33,129 nt of DNA from Erysipelotrichaceae bacterium (GCA_030523555.1 JAUNIH010000015.1:1-33129); one strand, 5' to 3'; shown: positions 7,593 to 16,073, numbered from the stretch's first letter. A program made the numbers and translations. Notes: generated by a model from the letters alone, not told the origin.

Positions 7593-9522
7593 CACAAGTA
7601 TTGATCATGATCAGTATACATCGGAAGACATTCAGGTCTTAGAAGGACTAGAAGCGGTCAGAAAAAGACCAGGTATGTATATTGGTACTACTTCTGCAGC
7701 CGGTTTACATCATCTGGTATGGGAAATCATTGATAACTCTGTCGATGAAGCTTTAGCCGGATATGCGACAACCATTGAAGTAAGTGTAGATTCTAATGAT
7801 GTGGTATGTGTAAAAGATGATGGTCGAGGTATGCCTGTAGAAATTCATAAAAAGACCGGTATCTCTACTGTTGAAACAATCTTTACCGTACTTCACGCCG
7901 GAGGAAAATTCGGTGGTGGTGCCTATAAGGTATCTGGAGGTCTCCATGGTGTTGGTGCATCTGTCGTAAATGCCTTATCGGTATGGCTTGAAGTAGAAGT
8001 ACATAAGGAAGGTAAAAAATACTTTGCCAGATTCAAGGATGGTGGCAAGGTTGATGTTCCTTTAAAAGAAATCGGAACCTGTAATGATAAAGGTTCTATT
8101 GTAAGTTTCAAGGCTGATGAAAAAATATTCAAGGAAGGTACGGTTTATGATTATGAAACACTCTATAACCGTATCCGTCAGATGGCTTTCCTTAATAAAG
8201 GCATAAGATTCATCTTCAACTGGAACAAGGAAGACAATCACAAAGGTACACATACCTTTATGTATGAAGGTGGTATCAAGGAATATGTCAACTTCCTTGA
8301 TGAATCAGAAACCAAGATCTTTGATGATATCCTGTACTGCGACGGTTATGATGAGACAACCCAGATTGCGGTAGAAGTAGCTTTAAGATACAACTCCAAC
8401 TATTCAGAAAAGACCTATTCTTTCTGTAACAATATCTTTACTCCTGAAGGTGGTATGCATCTGGATGGATTCAGACAGACCTTATCAAGAGTTATAAATC
8501 AGTATGCAAAAGATAAAAAATTATTCAAATCAGAAGATGAAAAACTGACTATTGATGACTTAAAGGAAGGCTTAACTGCCATCGTTTCTGTTAAGCATCC
8601 TGATCCTCAGTATGAAGGACAGACTAAAGGTAAACTTGGTAATGCGGAAGTAAGACCGGTAGTTAATAAACTTTTTGGTGATTACTTCAAAAGATATCTC
8701 TTAGAAAATCCTGATACGGCAAAGATTATTGTGGAAAAGGCACGTTCCGCATCTGAGGCAAGACTCGCTGCCCAAAAGGCCAGAGAATCAGTAAGAAGAA
8801 AAGATGATTTTGGATCAGGTAATCTGCCTACCAAATTAAAGGATTGTGCATCAAGAGATCCATCAATCTGTGAAATCTATATCGTCGAAGGTAATTCTGC
8901 GGGTGGTTCAGCTCAGCAGGGAAGAGATTCCAACTTCCAGGCTGTACTTCCATTAAGAGGTAAGATTCTTAATGTTGAAAAGGCAAGACTGCATCGCGTA
9001 TATGACAACGCCGAAATCAGAATGATGATACAGGCTTTCGGCTGCGGCTTTGGTGATGAGATTGATGTAAGTAAATTAAGATATCACAAGATTGTAATCA
9101 TGACCGATGCCGACGTCGATGGACAGCACATTTCTACACTGATGCTGACATTCCTATACAGATACTTCAGACCTTTGATTGAACAGGGTTATGTCTATAT
9201 TGCAATGCCACCACTTTATAAATTAATAAAGGGACAGCGAACATTAAGATACTGTTATTCTGATGAGGAACTTGAAATCGCCAAGAGAGATTATGGTGAT
9301 GAAAAATATGATATTCAGCGATACAAGGGACTTGGCGAAATGGATCCAAGCCAGTTATGGGAAACAACTCTTGATCCTGAAAGAAGAACATTAAAGCGTG
9401 TAACTATTAAAGATGCGATTGATGCCGATCAGGTATTCAGTATGCTGATGGGCGATGATGTAGAACCTCGTAAGAACTTCATCGTGGAAAATGCCCACTT
9501 TGTCAAGAACCTGGATATTTAA
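7585..9522 (+). CDS. gyrB: DNA gyrase subunit B
   Basis: ATPase subunit of the type II topoisomerase that introduces negative supercoils. It has 645 residues. The GHKL ATP-binding site is seen as EIIDNSVDEAL, DGRGMPVE and GLHGVGASVVNALS. The TOPRIM domain has EGNSAGGSA and MTDADVDGQHI, and the C-terminal tail contains RYKGLGEMDP. AAAGGAGG precedes the ATG, which overlaps the end of recF by 8 nt. gyrA follows after 9 nt, so the two subunits are made together. ParE is a close relative, but the position next to recF and the gyrA partner favour GyrB. Confidence 0.98.
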   Translation: MSNTSIDHDQYTSEDIQVLEGLEAVRKRPGMYIGTTSAAGLHHLVWEIIDNSVDEALAGYATTIEVSVDSNDVVCVKDDGRGMPVEIHKKTGISTVETIFTVLHAGGKFGGGAYKVSGGLHGVGASVVNALSVWLEVEVHKEGKKYFARFKDGGKVDVPLKEIGTCNDKGSIVSFKADEKIFKEGTVYDYETLYNRIRQMAFLNKGIRFIFNWNKEDNHKGTHTFMYEGGIKEYVNFLDESETKIFDDILYCDGYDETTQIAVEVALRYNSNYSEKTYSFCNNIFTPEGGMHLDGFRQTLSRVINQYAKDKKLFKSEDEKLTIDDLKEGLTAIVSVKHPDPQYEGQTKGKLGNAEVRPVVNKLFGDYFKRYLLENPDTAKIIVEKARSASEARLAAQKARESVRRKDDFGSGNLPTKLKDCASRDPSICEIYIVEGNSAGGSAQQGRDSNFQAVLPLRGKILNVEKARLHRVYDNAEIRMMIQAFGCGFGDEIDVSKLRYHKIVIMTDADVDGQHISTLMLTFLYRYFRPLIEQGYVYIAMPPLYKLIKGQRTLRYCYSDEELEIAKRDYGDEKYDIQRYKGLGEMDPSQLWETTLDPERRTLKRVTIKDAIDADQVFSMLMGDDVEPRKNFIVENAHFVKNLDI

Positions 9523-9531
9523 GGAGGAAAT

Positions 9532-11997
9532 ATGGAAGAAATAAAAGACAGATATTTCAACCATGGAAACATGAAAGAAGTAAATATTTCCTCGGAAATG
9601 AGAGATGACTTCTTAAGCTATTCCATGTCGGTTATCATTGACCGTGCCTTACCTGATGTAAAGGATGGTATGAAACCGGTACACAGAAGAGTCCTTTGGG
9701 CAATGTATGATGCCGGATTTACACCTGATAAACCACATGTAAAATCGGCAAATATTGTCGGTGAAGTTATGGGTAAGTATCATCCACATGGTGATACCGC
9801 AATCTATGACACAATGGTCCGTATGGCTCAGCCTTTCTCCTACCGTTATACACTGGTAGACGGTCATGGTAACTTCGGTTCCCTTGATGGTGATGGTGCT
9901 GCGGCAATGCGATATACCGAAGCCCGTATGTCAAAGATATCTCTTGAACTTCTTCAGGATATCCGTAAGGATACTGTAGATTTTAAAGATAACTATGATG
10001 CAAGACACCTGGAACCTTGTGTTTTGCCATCCAAGTTCCCTAATCTGTTAGTCAATGGATCTATGGGTATTGCGGTCGGTATGGCTACAAATATTCCAAC
10101 CCATAACCTTGGTGAAGTAATAGATGGTATTATCGCTCAGATTGATAATCCTGATATTACAACTGTTGAGCTTATGGAAAAGATACCTGGACCTGATTTC
10201 CCTACAGGCGGATACATTGTAGGAAGATCCGGTATCAGACAGGCATATGAAACCGGTAAGGGTTCTATTATTATGAGAGCCAGAGTCATTACTGAAGATC
10301 TTCCTCAGGGAAAACACAGACTGGTAGTTAAAGAAATTCCATATCTTGTCAACAAACAGTCTATGTATGACAAGATTCATGAACTTGCCAAAGAAAAACT
10401 TGTTGAAGGTATTACTGAATTAAGAGACTTATCAAACGACCGTAACGGTGTACGTATTGAAATAGAACTCAAGAAAGATGTACAGCCGGAAGTTGTACTG
10501 AATCAGCTGTATAAACTTACACCTTTACAGACATCATTCAATGTCAACAATAATGTCCTGGTGGATAATACACCGATGCTGCTGTCTTTGAAAGAGATTA
10601 TAAGATGTTATATTGAACATCAGCTGACAGTAGTAAGAAGAAGAACACAGTTTGATCTTAATAAGGATGAAGAAAGAGCTCATTTATTAGAAGGATTAAA
10701 GATTGCCTTAGATAATATCGATAGAATTGTTGAAATTATCAGAAGTTCCAAAGATGATAATGAAGCCTATGAAAAGATGAATGCCGAATTCGGTATTGAT
10801 GAAATTCAGGCTAAAGCGATTCTGGATATGCAGCTTAGAAGACTGACAGGTTTATCCAGAGATAAAATTTATGAAGAACTGAGAATTCTTTATGAAGAGA
10901 TTGCTGATTTAAAAGATATCCTGGCTAATCATTCAAGAGTTGTACAGATTGTTAAAGATGAACTTACAGCTGTCAAAGACAAATACAGTGATGATCGCCG
11001 TACAGAAATAATTGAAGGTGAAGTAGACATGGAAGATGAAGATCTCATTCCTGTTGAAGACGTCGTTATTTCCTTAAGTACAAACGGATACATCAAGAGA
11101 CTTCCGGTTGATACATATCGTCTGCAGAACAGGGGCGGTAGAGGCGTCAAGGGTATGACTCTTAATGAAGATGATATTGTTGATCAGAATATTACAATGT
11201 CAACGCACGACCATCTATTACTGTTTACTGATAAGGGTAAGGTATACCGTATCAGAGGCTTCAATGTTCCAGAAGCCGGAAGAAACGCCAAAGGCATACC
11301 GGTTATCAATATCATTGATATTGAAAAGGAAGAAAAGGTTAAGGCCCTGGTTCCTATCAGTAAAGAAATGGAGTTTGGCGGATATATGTTCTTTGTCACC
11401 AAGAACGGTATCGTTAAACGTGTACCTGATATAGAATTTGAAAGCATCAGAAAGACCGGTAAGATTGCGATTACCTTAAGAGAAGAAGATGAACTGGTTG
11501 CGGTAAGACCGACAACAGGTTCAAATCAGATTATCATCGGTGCTGCCAACGGCAAGGCTGTCCGCTTTGATGAAAGAGGTGTAAGTCCAATGGGCAGAAC
11601 CGCTATGGGTGTCAAGGGTATGAATGTTTCTGGATCTGAAGTAATTGGTATGTGTACTGATGCGGAAGGCGAAAACATCCTGGTTGTATCTGAAAAAGGT
11701 TACGGTAAGATTTCACCATTAAGTGAATACCGTGAAACATCTCGTGGTGCCAAGGGCGTTAAGACCATCAACATAACCGAAAAGAATGGTAATCTTGTAT
11801 CCCTTAAAGCAGTCAAGGGTGATGAAGACTGTCTTATTATGACTAACGACGGTATCATCATAAGAATTCATCTTGAAAATGTTTCAATTATGGGAAGAGT
11901 TACGCAGGGTGTAAGACTGATTAAACCTCAGGAAGGAACCTACGTTTCAACTGTCTCATTAATGATGCATAGCGAAGAAGAGAAAGACGACGAATAA
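9532..11997 (+). CDS. gyrA: DNA gyrase subunit A
   Basis: Cleavage and rejoining subunit of gyrase, 821 residues. The N-terminal winged-helix/tower part contains the catalytic tyrosine at about Y128 in [11 protein letters not shown]. The C-terminal beta-pinwheel carries a GyrA-box variant, QNRGGRG at residues 532-538, which marks gyrase rather than ParC. The quinolone-resistance-determining segment reads [10 protein letters not shown], with Thr89 at the E. coli Ser83 position and Asp93 at Asp87. TAAGGAGG, overlapping the gyrB stop, provides its ribosome-binding site. The last codons form one arm of the operon terminator. Confidence 0.98.
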   Translation: MEEIKDRYFNHGNMKEVNISSEMRDDFLSYSMSVIIDRALPDVKDGMKPVHRRVLWAMYDAGFTPDKPHVKSANIVGEVMGKYHPHGDTAIYDTMVRMAQPFSYRYTLVDGHGNFGSLDGDGAAAMRYTEARMSKISLELLQDIRKDTVDFKDNYDARHLEPCVLPSKFPNLLVNGSMGIAVGMATNIPTHNLGEVIDGIIAQIDNPDITTVELMEKIPGPDFPTGGYIVGRSGIRQAYETGKGSIIMRARVITEDLPQGKHRLVVKEIPYLVNKQSMYDKIHELAKEKLVEGITELRDLSNDRNGVRIEIELKKDVQPEVVLNQLYKLTPLQTSFNVNNNVLVDNTPMLLSLKEIIRCYIEHQLTVVRRRTQFDLNKDEERAHLLEGLKIALDNIDRIVEIIRSSKDDNEAYEKMNAEFGIDEIQAKAILDMQLRRLTGLSRDKIYEELRILYEEIADLKDILANHSRVVQIVKDELTAVKDKYSDDRRTEIIEGEVDMEDEDLIPVEDVVISLSTNGYIKRLPVDTYRLQNRGGRGVKGMTLNEDDIVDQNITMSTHDHLLLFTDKGKVYRIRGFNVPEAGRNAKGIPVINIIDIEKEEKVKALVPISKEMEFGGYMFFVTKNGIVKRVPDIEFESIRKTGKIAITLREEDELVAVRPTTGSNQIIIGAANGKAVRFDERGVSPMGRTAMGVKGMNVSGSEVIGMCTDAEGENILVVSEKGYGKISPLSEYRETSRGAKGVKTINITEKNGNLVSLKAVKGDEDCLIMTNDGIIIRIHLENVSIMGRVTQGVRLIKPQEGTYVSTVSLMMHSEEEKDDE

Positions 11998-12016
11998 TCG
12001 TCTTTCTTTTTCTTTT
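11981..12016 (+). terminator. Terminator of the gyrase operon, overlapping the gyrA stop codon
   Basis: AGAAAGACGA (11981-11990) and TCGTCTTTCT (11998-12007) form a perfect 10-bp stem whose 7-nt loop contains the gyrA stop codon. The stem is followed by a T-rich run. A ribosome reaching the stop codon would cover the 5' arm. Confidence 0.9.
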
Positions 12017-12018
12017 TG

Positions 12019-12027
12019 TGTTATTAT
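12019..12027 (+). promoter_or_regulatory. Extended -10 promoter of the serS leader
   Basis: TGTTATTAT fits an extended -10 (TG, one base, TATTAT at 12022-12027) and lies in the T-rich tail of the gyrA terminator. No -35 is recognisable. The T-box leader begins right after it. Confidence 0.5.
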
Positions 12028-12032
12028 AGTTT

Positions 12033-12216
12033 TGCGTAGTAAGGACAAGTAATTCAGAATATTTCTTATAGAGAGATAAGGGCTGGTGAAACTTATCAGA
12101 AAGACTGAACGAATCTACCTTATAGTATGTCTAATAAGACACGTGTATTCGCGTTAAGAATGTGAGTTAGAAAAAAGGTGGCACCGCGTCATTGACGCCC
12201 TTGAGGTGCTTTTTTA
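12033..12216 (+). promoter_or_regulatory. T-box riboswitch leader of serS (serine type)
   Basis: The T-box core AAGGTGGCACCGCG is at 12175-12188. The terminator pairs GCACC (12181-12185) with GGTGC (12205-12209), with an inner GCGTC/GACGC helix, and is followed by a run of T. In Stem I an AGTA strand (about 12047-12050) faces GAA TCT (12111-12116), which suggests a UCU serine specifier. Uncharged tRNA-Ser is expected to stabilise the antiterminator and allow serS transcription. Confidence 0.93.
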
Positions 12217-12234
12217 TTTTTAAGGAGAAGAAAG

Positions 12235-13518
12235 ATGATTGATATCAAGTTAATTAGAGAAAATCCTGGACTGGTAAAAGAAAACATCAGAAAAAAATTC
12301 CAGGATGAAAAACTGGTGCTGGTTGATGAAGTTAAAGCGCTTGACGAAGAGTATCGTGCATTAAGAAAAAAAGTCGATGATCTTCGTGGACAGAAGAACG
12401 CCGCTTCCAAAAACATCGGTAAACTGATGGGTCAGGGATTAAAGGAAGAAGCTGAAGCTGCCAAGGCTGAAGTTAAAAAGCTCGGTGAAGAAATCGCTGA
12501 ATGTGAAACAAAGGAACCACAGCTAGAAGAAGAAATCAGAAAGAGAATGCTGATAATTCCAAATATTATCGATGCCTCTGTACCAATTGGTAAGGATGAT
12601 TCAGAAAATGTTGAAATCGAACAGTTCGGTACAAAAAGAGAAATCAACTGTGAAATACCTTATCATGCGGATATTATGGAATCATTTGATGGTCTTGATC
12701 TTGATTCTGCAAGAAAGACATCTGGTAATGGTTTCTATTATCTCTGTGGCGATATCGCAAGACTTCATTCATCAATCCTGTCTTATGCCAGAGATTTCAT
12801 GATTAATAAGGGATTCACTTACTGTGTTCCACCATTCATGATCAGATCGGAAGTAGTAACCGGTGTTATGTCATTCAAGGAAATGGAAAACATGATGTAT
12901 AAGATTGAAGGTGAAGATCTCTATCTTATCGGCACATCTGAACATTCAATGATTGGACGTTTCATTGATACCATCAATGATGAATCAAAACTTCCTTATA
13001 CTTTAACATCCTATTCACCTTGTTTCCGTAAGGAAGTAGGTGCTCACGGTATTGAAGAAAGGGGTGTTTATCGTATTCATCAGTTTGAAAAACAGGAAAT
13101 GATTGTTATCTGTAAACCTGAAGAATCCATGGACTGGTATAACAAGATGTGGAAGATGTCTGTTGAACTTTTCCTTTCATTAAATATTCCGGTAAGAACT
13201 TTAGAGTGCTGTTCCGGTGATCTGGCTGATTTAAAGGTTAAATCATGTGATGTAGAAGCTTGGTCTCCACGTCAGCAGAAATACTTTGAAGTATGTTCGT
13301 GCTCTAACTTAGGTGAAGCTCAGGCAAGAAGACTTAAGATCAGGGTTAAGGGTGAAAACGGCAACTATCTGCCACACACCTTAAACAACACTGTTGTAGC
13401 TCCACCAAGAATGCTGATTGCCTTCTTAGAAAACAACTACAACGAAGATGGTTCTATCAATATTCCTGAAGTATTAAGACCTTATATGGGTGGTCAGGAA
13501 AAGATTGTTAAGAAGTAA
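12235..13518 (+). CDS. serS: Seryl-tRNA synthetase
   Basis: Class II synthetase that charges tRNA-Ser. The 427-residue protein begins with the long coiled-coil tRNA-binding arm (about residues 30-100, rich in Lys/Glu/Ala). The catalytic core includes motif 2 (PCFRKEVGAHGIEERGVYRI) and motif 3 near the C-terminus (NTVVAPPRMLIAFLENN). AAGGAG lies 8 nt upstream of the ATG. The gene is controlled by the T-box leader and closed by a hairpin that contains a parS site. Confidence 0.98.
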   Translation: MIDIKLIRENPGLVKENIRKKFQDEKLVLVDEVKALDEEYRALRKKVDDLRGQKNAASKNIGKLMGQGLKEEAEAAKAEVKKLGEEIAECETKEPQLEEEIRKRMLIIPNIIDASVPIGKDDSENVEIEQFGTKREINCEIPYHADIMESFDGLDLDSARKTSGNGFYYLCGDIARLHSSILSYARDFMINKGFTYCVPPFMIRSEVVTGVMSFKEMENMMYKIEGEDLYLIGTSEHSMIGRFIDTINDESKLPYTLTSYSPCFRKEVGAHGIEERGVYRIHQFEKQEMIVICKPEESMDWYNKMWKMSVELFLSLNIPVRTLECCSGDLADLKVKSCDVEAWSPRQQKYFEVCSCSNLGEAQARRLKIRVKGENGNYLPHTLNNTVVAPPRMLIAFLENNYNEDGSINIPEVLRPYMGGQEKIVKK

Positions 13519-13524
13519 TTTAAT

Positions 13525-13556
13525 AAAGAATGTTTCACGTGAAACATTCTTTTTCT
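13525..13556 (+). terminator. parS: serS terminator hairpin with an embedded parS site
   Basis: AAAGAATGTTTCAC (13525-13538) is exactly complementary to GTGAAACATTCTTT (13539-13552) and is followed by TCTTTAT. The core at 13531-13546 is the perfect 16-bp palindrome TGTTTCACGTGAAACA, which matches the ParB (Spo0J) binding-site consensus of Bacillota. The element is therefore both the likely serS terminator and a chromosome-segregation site about 10 kb from dnaA. Confidence 0.9.
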
Positions 13557-13586
13557 TTATATAATTTGTTTGAAGCGAAGGAGGAT

Positions 13587-14267
13587 ATGTTTCACGTGAA
13601 ACAATTTGTAGAAGCGGCACTGTTTGATTTTAACGGAACAATGTTTGATGATGACGATATAAACAATATTTCCTGGGGAGAAATCATTGATGAAGTCTGC
13701 GGACAGGAATTATATCTGAGCAATGACGACAGTAAATACATTGGCGCAAAGGATTCTATATTCCTGAAATATCTTTTCTCACTTACCGGGAAAGAGATAA
13801 GTGATGAAGAAGCTGATGAATGGGCAGAAAAGAAAGAAATAAAATACCGTCATTACTGTACAGAATGGAAAAGAGATAAATTAAGAAAAGGTCTGGAAGA
13901 TGTCCTTAACTATATAAAAGAAAACAATATTCCTCTGGCTATGGCAACCAATTCCATTAAAAGTAACGTCGACTTCTATTTTAAGAACGTTCAGCTGGAC
14001 AGGTGGTTTGACAGAAAATATGTTGTCTATGATGACGGCAATCATTTCAACAAAATAACCATGTACCGCGAATGTGCCAGAAGACTTGGTGTAAATATCG
14101 AAAACTGTATTATCTTTGAAGATTCGCCAGGATCTGTAAGAAACGCCATCGAAGCCGGATGTCCGCGCATCATCAGAATATCAGAAGACAACATGCTCAA
14201 CTATCCGGAAATAAAACAGAATATCAGAGACTTCTCAGAACTGGACTACTCCTGCTTTGAATTGTAA
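13587..14267 (+). CDS. HAD-superfamily hydrolase, DFNGT variant
   Basis: A HAD-fold protein of about 226 residues. Motif I is DFNGT (D14, N16), so the second aspartate, the usual acid/base, is replaced by asparagine. Motif II is MATNS, followed by a lysine region and motif IV FEDSPGSVRNAIEAG. This resembles the beta-phosphoglucomutase/phosphatase branch, with an unknown substrate. The start is uncertain. AAGGAGG (13578-13584) lies only 2 nt before ATG 13587, while GTG 13596 in the same frame has a wider spacing of 11 nt. An ATG at 13530 is in frame but belongs to the upstream parS/terminator palindrome and is unlikely to be used. The first codons overlap the second parS site. Confidence 0.82.
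   Translation: MFHVKQFVEAALFDFNGTMFDDDDINNISWGEIIDEVCGQELYLSNDDSKYIGAKDSIFLKYLFSLTGKEISDEEADEWAEKKEIKYRHYCTEWKRDKLRKGLEDVLNYIKENNIPLAMATNSIKSNVDFYFKNVQLDRWFDRKYVVYDDGNHFNKITMYRECARRLGVNIENCIIFEDSPGSVRNAIEAGCPRIIRISEDNMLNYPEIKQNIRDFSELDYSCFEL
13588..13603. other. parS: Second parS site (ParB-binding palindrome)
   Basis: TGTTTCACGTGAAACA, identical to the site 57 bp upstream, overlaps the start codon of the HAD gene. Bound ParB could affect translation-start DNA only indirectly, but could reduce transcription through the gene. No parA or parB gene is in the window. Confidence 0.93.
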
Positions 14268-14287
14268 ATAGAGACAAAATACGATAA

Positions 14288-14293
14288 TATAAT
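14288..14293 (+). promoter_or_regulatory. -10 box of the SRP RNA gene
   Basis: TATAAT at 14288-14293 places the transcript start near 14297-14300, at the 5' end of the SRP RNA helix. The -35 region has no good TTGACA match at 17 bp. Confidence 0.6.
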
Positions 14294-14296
14294 AGT

Positions 14297-14374
14297 GGTA
14301 CAACATTCATGTTACTAACTTGGTCAGGTCCGGAAGGAAGCAGCCATACGAACCTCTGTCTGTGTGTACCTTTT
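14297..14374 (+). ncRNA. ffs: Signal recognition particle RNA, small bacterial type
   Basis: The diagnostic apical part, GGTCAGGTCCGGAAGGAAGC at 14322-14341 followed by AGCC, contains the GGAA tetraloop and the symmetric internal loop bound by the Ffh M domain. The 5' GGTACAA (14297-14303) pairs with the 3' TGTACC (14365-14370) to close a single long hairpin, and TTTTT follows. At about 78 nt it is the short form without an Alu domain. It works with Ffh and FtsY in targeting membrane proteins. Confidence 0.95.
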
Positions 14375-14382
14375 TATTTAAT

Positions 14383-14868
14383 ATGGAAGAAAAATTTATG
14401 AAAGCCGCCTATAAGGAAGCTCTCAAGGCATATGAAGAAGACGAGGTTCCAGTTGGTTGTGTAATTGTCAAAGATGGAAAGATTGTAGCCAGAGCACACA
14501 ACAGAAAAGAAAAGAAAAACTGTGCGGTTTTTCATGCGGAAATAGAATGTATTCTCAAGACGACAAAGAAACTTGATAACTGGAATCTTACGGGCTGTGA
14601 TATGTATGTAACCTTAGAACCGTGTTTGATGTGTGCTGGAGCTATCATCCAGACAAGAATAGATAATATATATTATGGCTGCAAGGATCCTAAAGGCGGA
14701 GCTCTGGAATCAAGTATTAATATAAAAGATATTAAAAATATAAATCATTATCCTGATATATATGGTGGAATAATGGAAAAAGAGTGTTCTGGACTGCTGA
14801 AAGAATTCTTCAGAAATAAACGTTTAATCACAAAAGAAAAAAAATTAACGAAAAACGATAAAAAATAG
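14383..14868 (+). CDS. tadA: tRNA-specific adenosine deaminase TadA
   Basis: Converts adenosine 34 to inosine in the tRNA-Arg(ACG) anticodon. It has 161 residues. The zinc-dependent deaminase motif HAE (H51-E53) holds the catalytic glutamate, and PCLMC (C81, C84) completes the zinc site. ATG 14383 is chosen because MEEKFMKAAYKEA matches the family N-terminus. The open frame extends upstream into the SRP RNA but cannot be coding there. No Shine-Dalgarno sequence is visible, and the start lies about 9 nt after the SRP RNA T-run, so tadA may be expressed by read-through from the SRP promoter. The 3' end is A/K-rich and overlaps a possible operator for the next gene. Confidence 0.95.
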   Translation: MEEKFMKAAYKEALKAYEEDEVPVGCVIVKDGKIVARAHNRKEKKNCAVFHAEIECILKTTKKLDNWNLTGCDMYVTLEPCLMCAGAIIQTRIDNIYYGCKDPKGGALESSINIKDIKNINHYPDIYGGIMEKECSGLLKEFFRNKRLITKEKKLTKNDKK

Positions 14869-14926
14869 TTGACAAATATATAATCTCCAATATAAGATGA
14901 AAATGTGATTAACGATAAGCGTTAAT
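14844..14926 (+). promoter_or_regulatory. Promoter and paired inverted repeats upstream of the DUF2975-HTH operon
   Basis: TTGACA (14869-14874), a 16-bp spacer and TATAAG (14891-14896) form a near-consensus promoter. An exact inverted repeat ATTAACG-ATAAG-CGTTAAT lies downstream (14908-14926). A degenerate copy, ATTAACG-AAAAA-CGATAAA, lies upstream (14844-14862). Two similar sites flanking the promoter suggest repression, most simply by the HTH protein encoded in the same operon. That link is inferred. Confidence 0.65.
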
Positions 14927-14959
14927 TATTAAATGAAAATCGAAAAGGAGATTTATTTT

Positions 14960-15550
14960 ATGAAAAACAGTAAATTAATCAGTTCAGCAAAGTTTATGGA
15001 TACAATCGCCAAAATCATTCAGATATTACTGATGGTTGGTGTGTGGATCTGTGGAGTAACGGCGGTATTGCTGCTGGCGGCCTACTTCCTTATGCCTGAT
15101 GCGCTTTCCAGTGTAATCACCGTTGCAGGAGAGCCTCTTGATGCGAATACCTATGGAAGTCTTGTAACAACTTTGATTTATGCCCTGGTATTTGCCTGCG
15201 TGCTTGGTGGTCTTGCTGTACTTCTGTACTGGTATGTCGCTAAAATTATCCGTGAAATTTTAGCACCTATGAAAGAAGGCCTGCCATTTATTGAGGGTGT
15301 CTCCAAAAAAATCAGAAAACTCGGATGGGTTGTACTTATCAGCGGAATTGCCGCATCACTGATCGGGCCTATAACCGGCGGTGTTATGACCTCCATGATC
15401 AACCAGATTCCGGAAATCGCAGGAACAGCAAACAATTCTACCTACACCATGAATATGAACTTCATCTTCACATCCCTGATTATTTTCTTCCTCTCATATG
15501 TCTTTGCCTATGGTGAAGAACTTCAGAAAGAAGCAGACGAAACATTATAG
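14960..15550 (+). CDS. DUF2975 membrane protein (YoaS-like)
   Basis: A 196-residue integral membrane protein with four predicted membrane segments (about 18-44, 68-93, 121-145 and 166-184). Between TM2 and TM3 is the cytoplasmic-looking segment KIIREILAPMKEGLPFIEGV, which is characteristic of DUF2975. Such proteins are commonly paired with a small XRE-type regulator, as in B. subtilis YoaS/YozG, and their function is not known. AAGGAG (14945-14950) and the 9-nt spacing select ATG 14960 over the open-frame ATG at 14933. The pair lies between tadA and dnaX, genes that are close together in many Bacillota. Confidence 0.82.
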   Translation: MKNSKLISSAKFMDTIAKIIQILLMVGVWICGVTAVLLLAAYFLMPDALSSVITVAGEPLDANTYGSLVTTLIYALVFACVLGGLAVLLYWYVAKIIREILAPMKEGLPFIEGVSKKIRKLGWVVLISGIAASLIGPITGGVMTSMINQIPEIAGTANNSTYTMNMNFIFTSLIIFFLSYVFAYGEELQKEADETL

Positions 15551-15558
15551 AGGTATAT

Positions 15559-15792
15559 ATGGGCAAGATAATATTAAGACTCGACAGAGTAATGGCTGAC
15601 CGAAAGGTAAACCTCAAAGACCTCTCCGAACAGGTAGGTGTATCAAATGTCAACCTGTCCAAGATGAAAACCGGAAAAATCAGCGCTATCCGTTTCTCTA
15701 CATTAGAGGCAATATGCGAAGCTTTAAACTGTCAGCCAGGCGACATTCTGGAATATGATCCAAACGCCGAACCCGACGAAGAAGCAGAATAG
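15559..15792 (+). CDS. Small Cro/XRE-family HTH regulator (YozG-like)
   Basis: A 77-residue protein that is nearly all helix-turn-helix. DLSEQVGVSNVNLSKMKTGK forms the HTH, followed by FSTLEAICEALNCQPGDILEY, which is typical of the COG3655 YozG group, and an acidic tail. It starts 8 nt after the DUF2975 gene, with GAGGT as ribosome-binding site, and so shares its promoter. The nearby ATTAACG inverted repeats are the obvious candidate operators. No clear terminator follows. Confidence 0.85.
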   Translation: MGKIILRLDRVMADRKVNLKDLSEQVGVSNVNLSKMKTGKISAIRFSTLEAICEALNCQPGDILEYDPNAEPDEEAE

Positions 15793-15944
15793 ATTATAGG
15801 TATAAAAAAAGAGAATTACAGAATTCCCCCAACAATATAATTATCGCATAAATAAATTTTTAAAAAAAGACTATTCTTTTTGACAGAATCTTTATATATT
15901 GAAAGTGTAAAGAAGTATATATAATCTAAAATATATAATCCAAA
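15793..15944. other. AT-rich region with promoter-like elements
   Basis: No coding potential is seen. TTGAAA (15899-15904) and TATAAT (15920-15925) are separated by 15 bp. A second TATAAT lies at 15934-15939, in a direct repeat of ATATAATC. A perfect TTGACA at 15880-15885 has no -10 at suitable spacing. These could start the structured RNA downstream. Confidence 0.45.
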
Positions 15945-16043
15945 GATAACAAACCAGAATAATACATATATTGGATAATATATGATCAGAAGAAAAATAT
16001 ATATTTTAGGAAAATATATATAACTTTACAGGAGGTAGTAAAA

Positions 16044-16073
16044 ATGAAGGAGATTCTAAAAGAAATTCATTAA
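16044..16073 (+). CDS. Micro-ORF 1, 9 residues (MKEILKEIH)
   Basis: ATG at 16044 has a strong AGGAGGT (16030-16036) 7 nt upstream and ends at TAA 16071. The first five codons (MKEIL) are identical to those of micro-ORF 2. The start codon can pair with CTCCTCAT just after the stop. It could be a leader peptide. Translation is unproven, and the purine-rich start could instead be a purely structural RNA element. Confidence 0.4.
   Translation: MKEILKEIH

Noticed and set aside
13530-13586. N-terminal extension of the HAD gene from ATG 13530 (MFHVKHSF...)
   Set aside because: This stretch is the serS terminator and parS palindrome. The MFHVK start is a translation of the parS sequence, and a ribosome-binding site exists only before 13587/13596.
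14320-14382. tadA reading frame opening inside the SRP RNA
   Set aside because: The sequence is the conserved SRP RNA apical region. The TadA family N-terminus begins at 14383.
15880-15900. Promoter from TTGACA 15880 with TATATT 15895
   Set aside because: The spacer is only 9 bp, too short for a sigma-70-type promoter.
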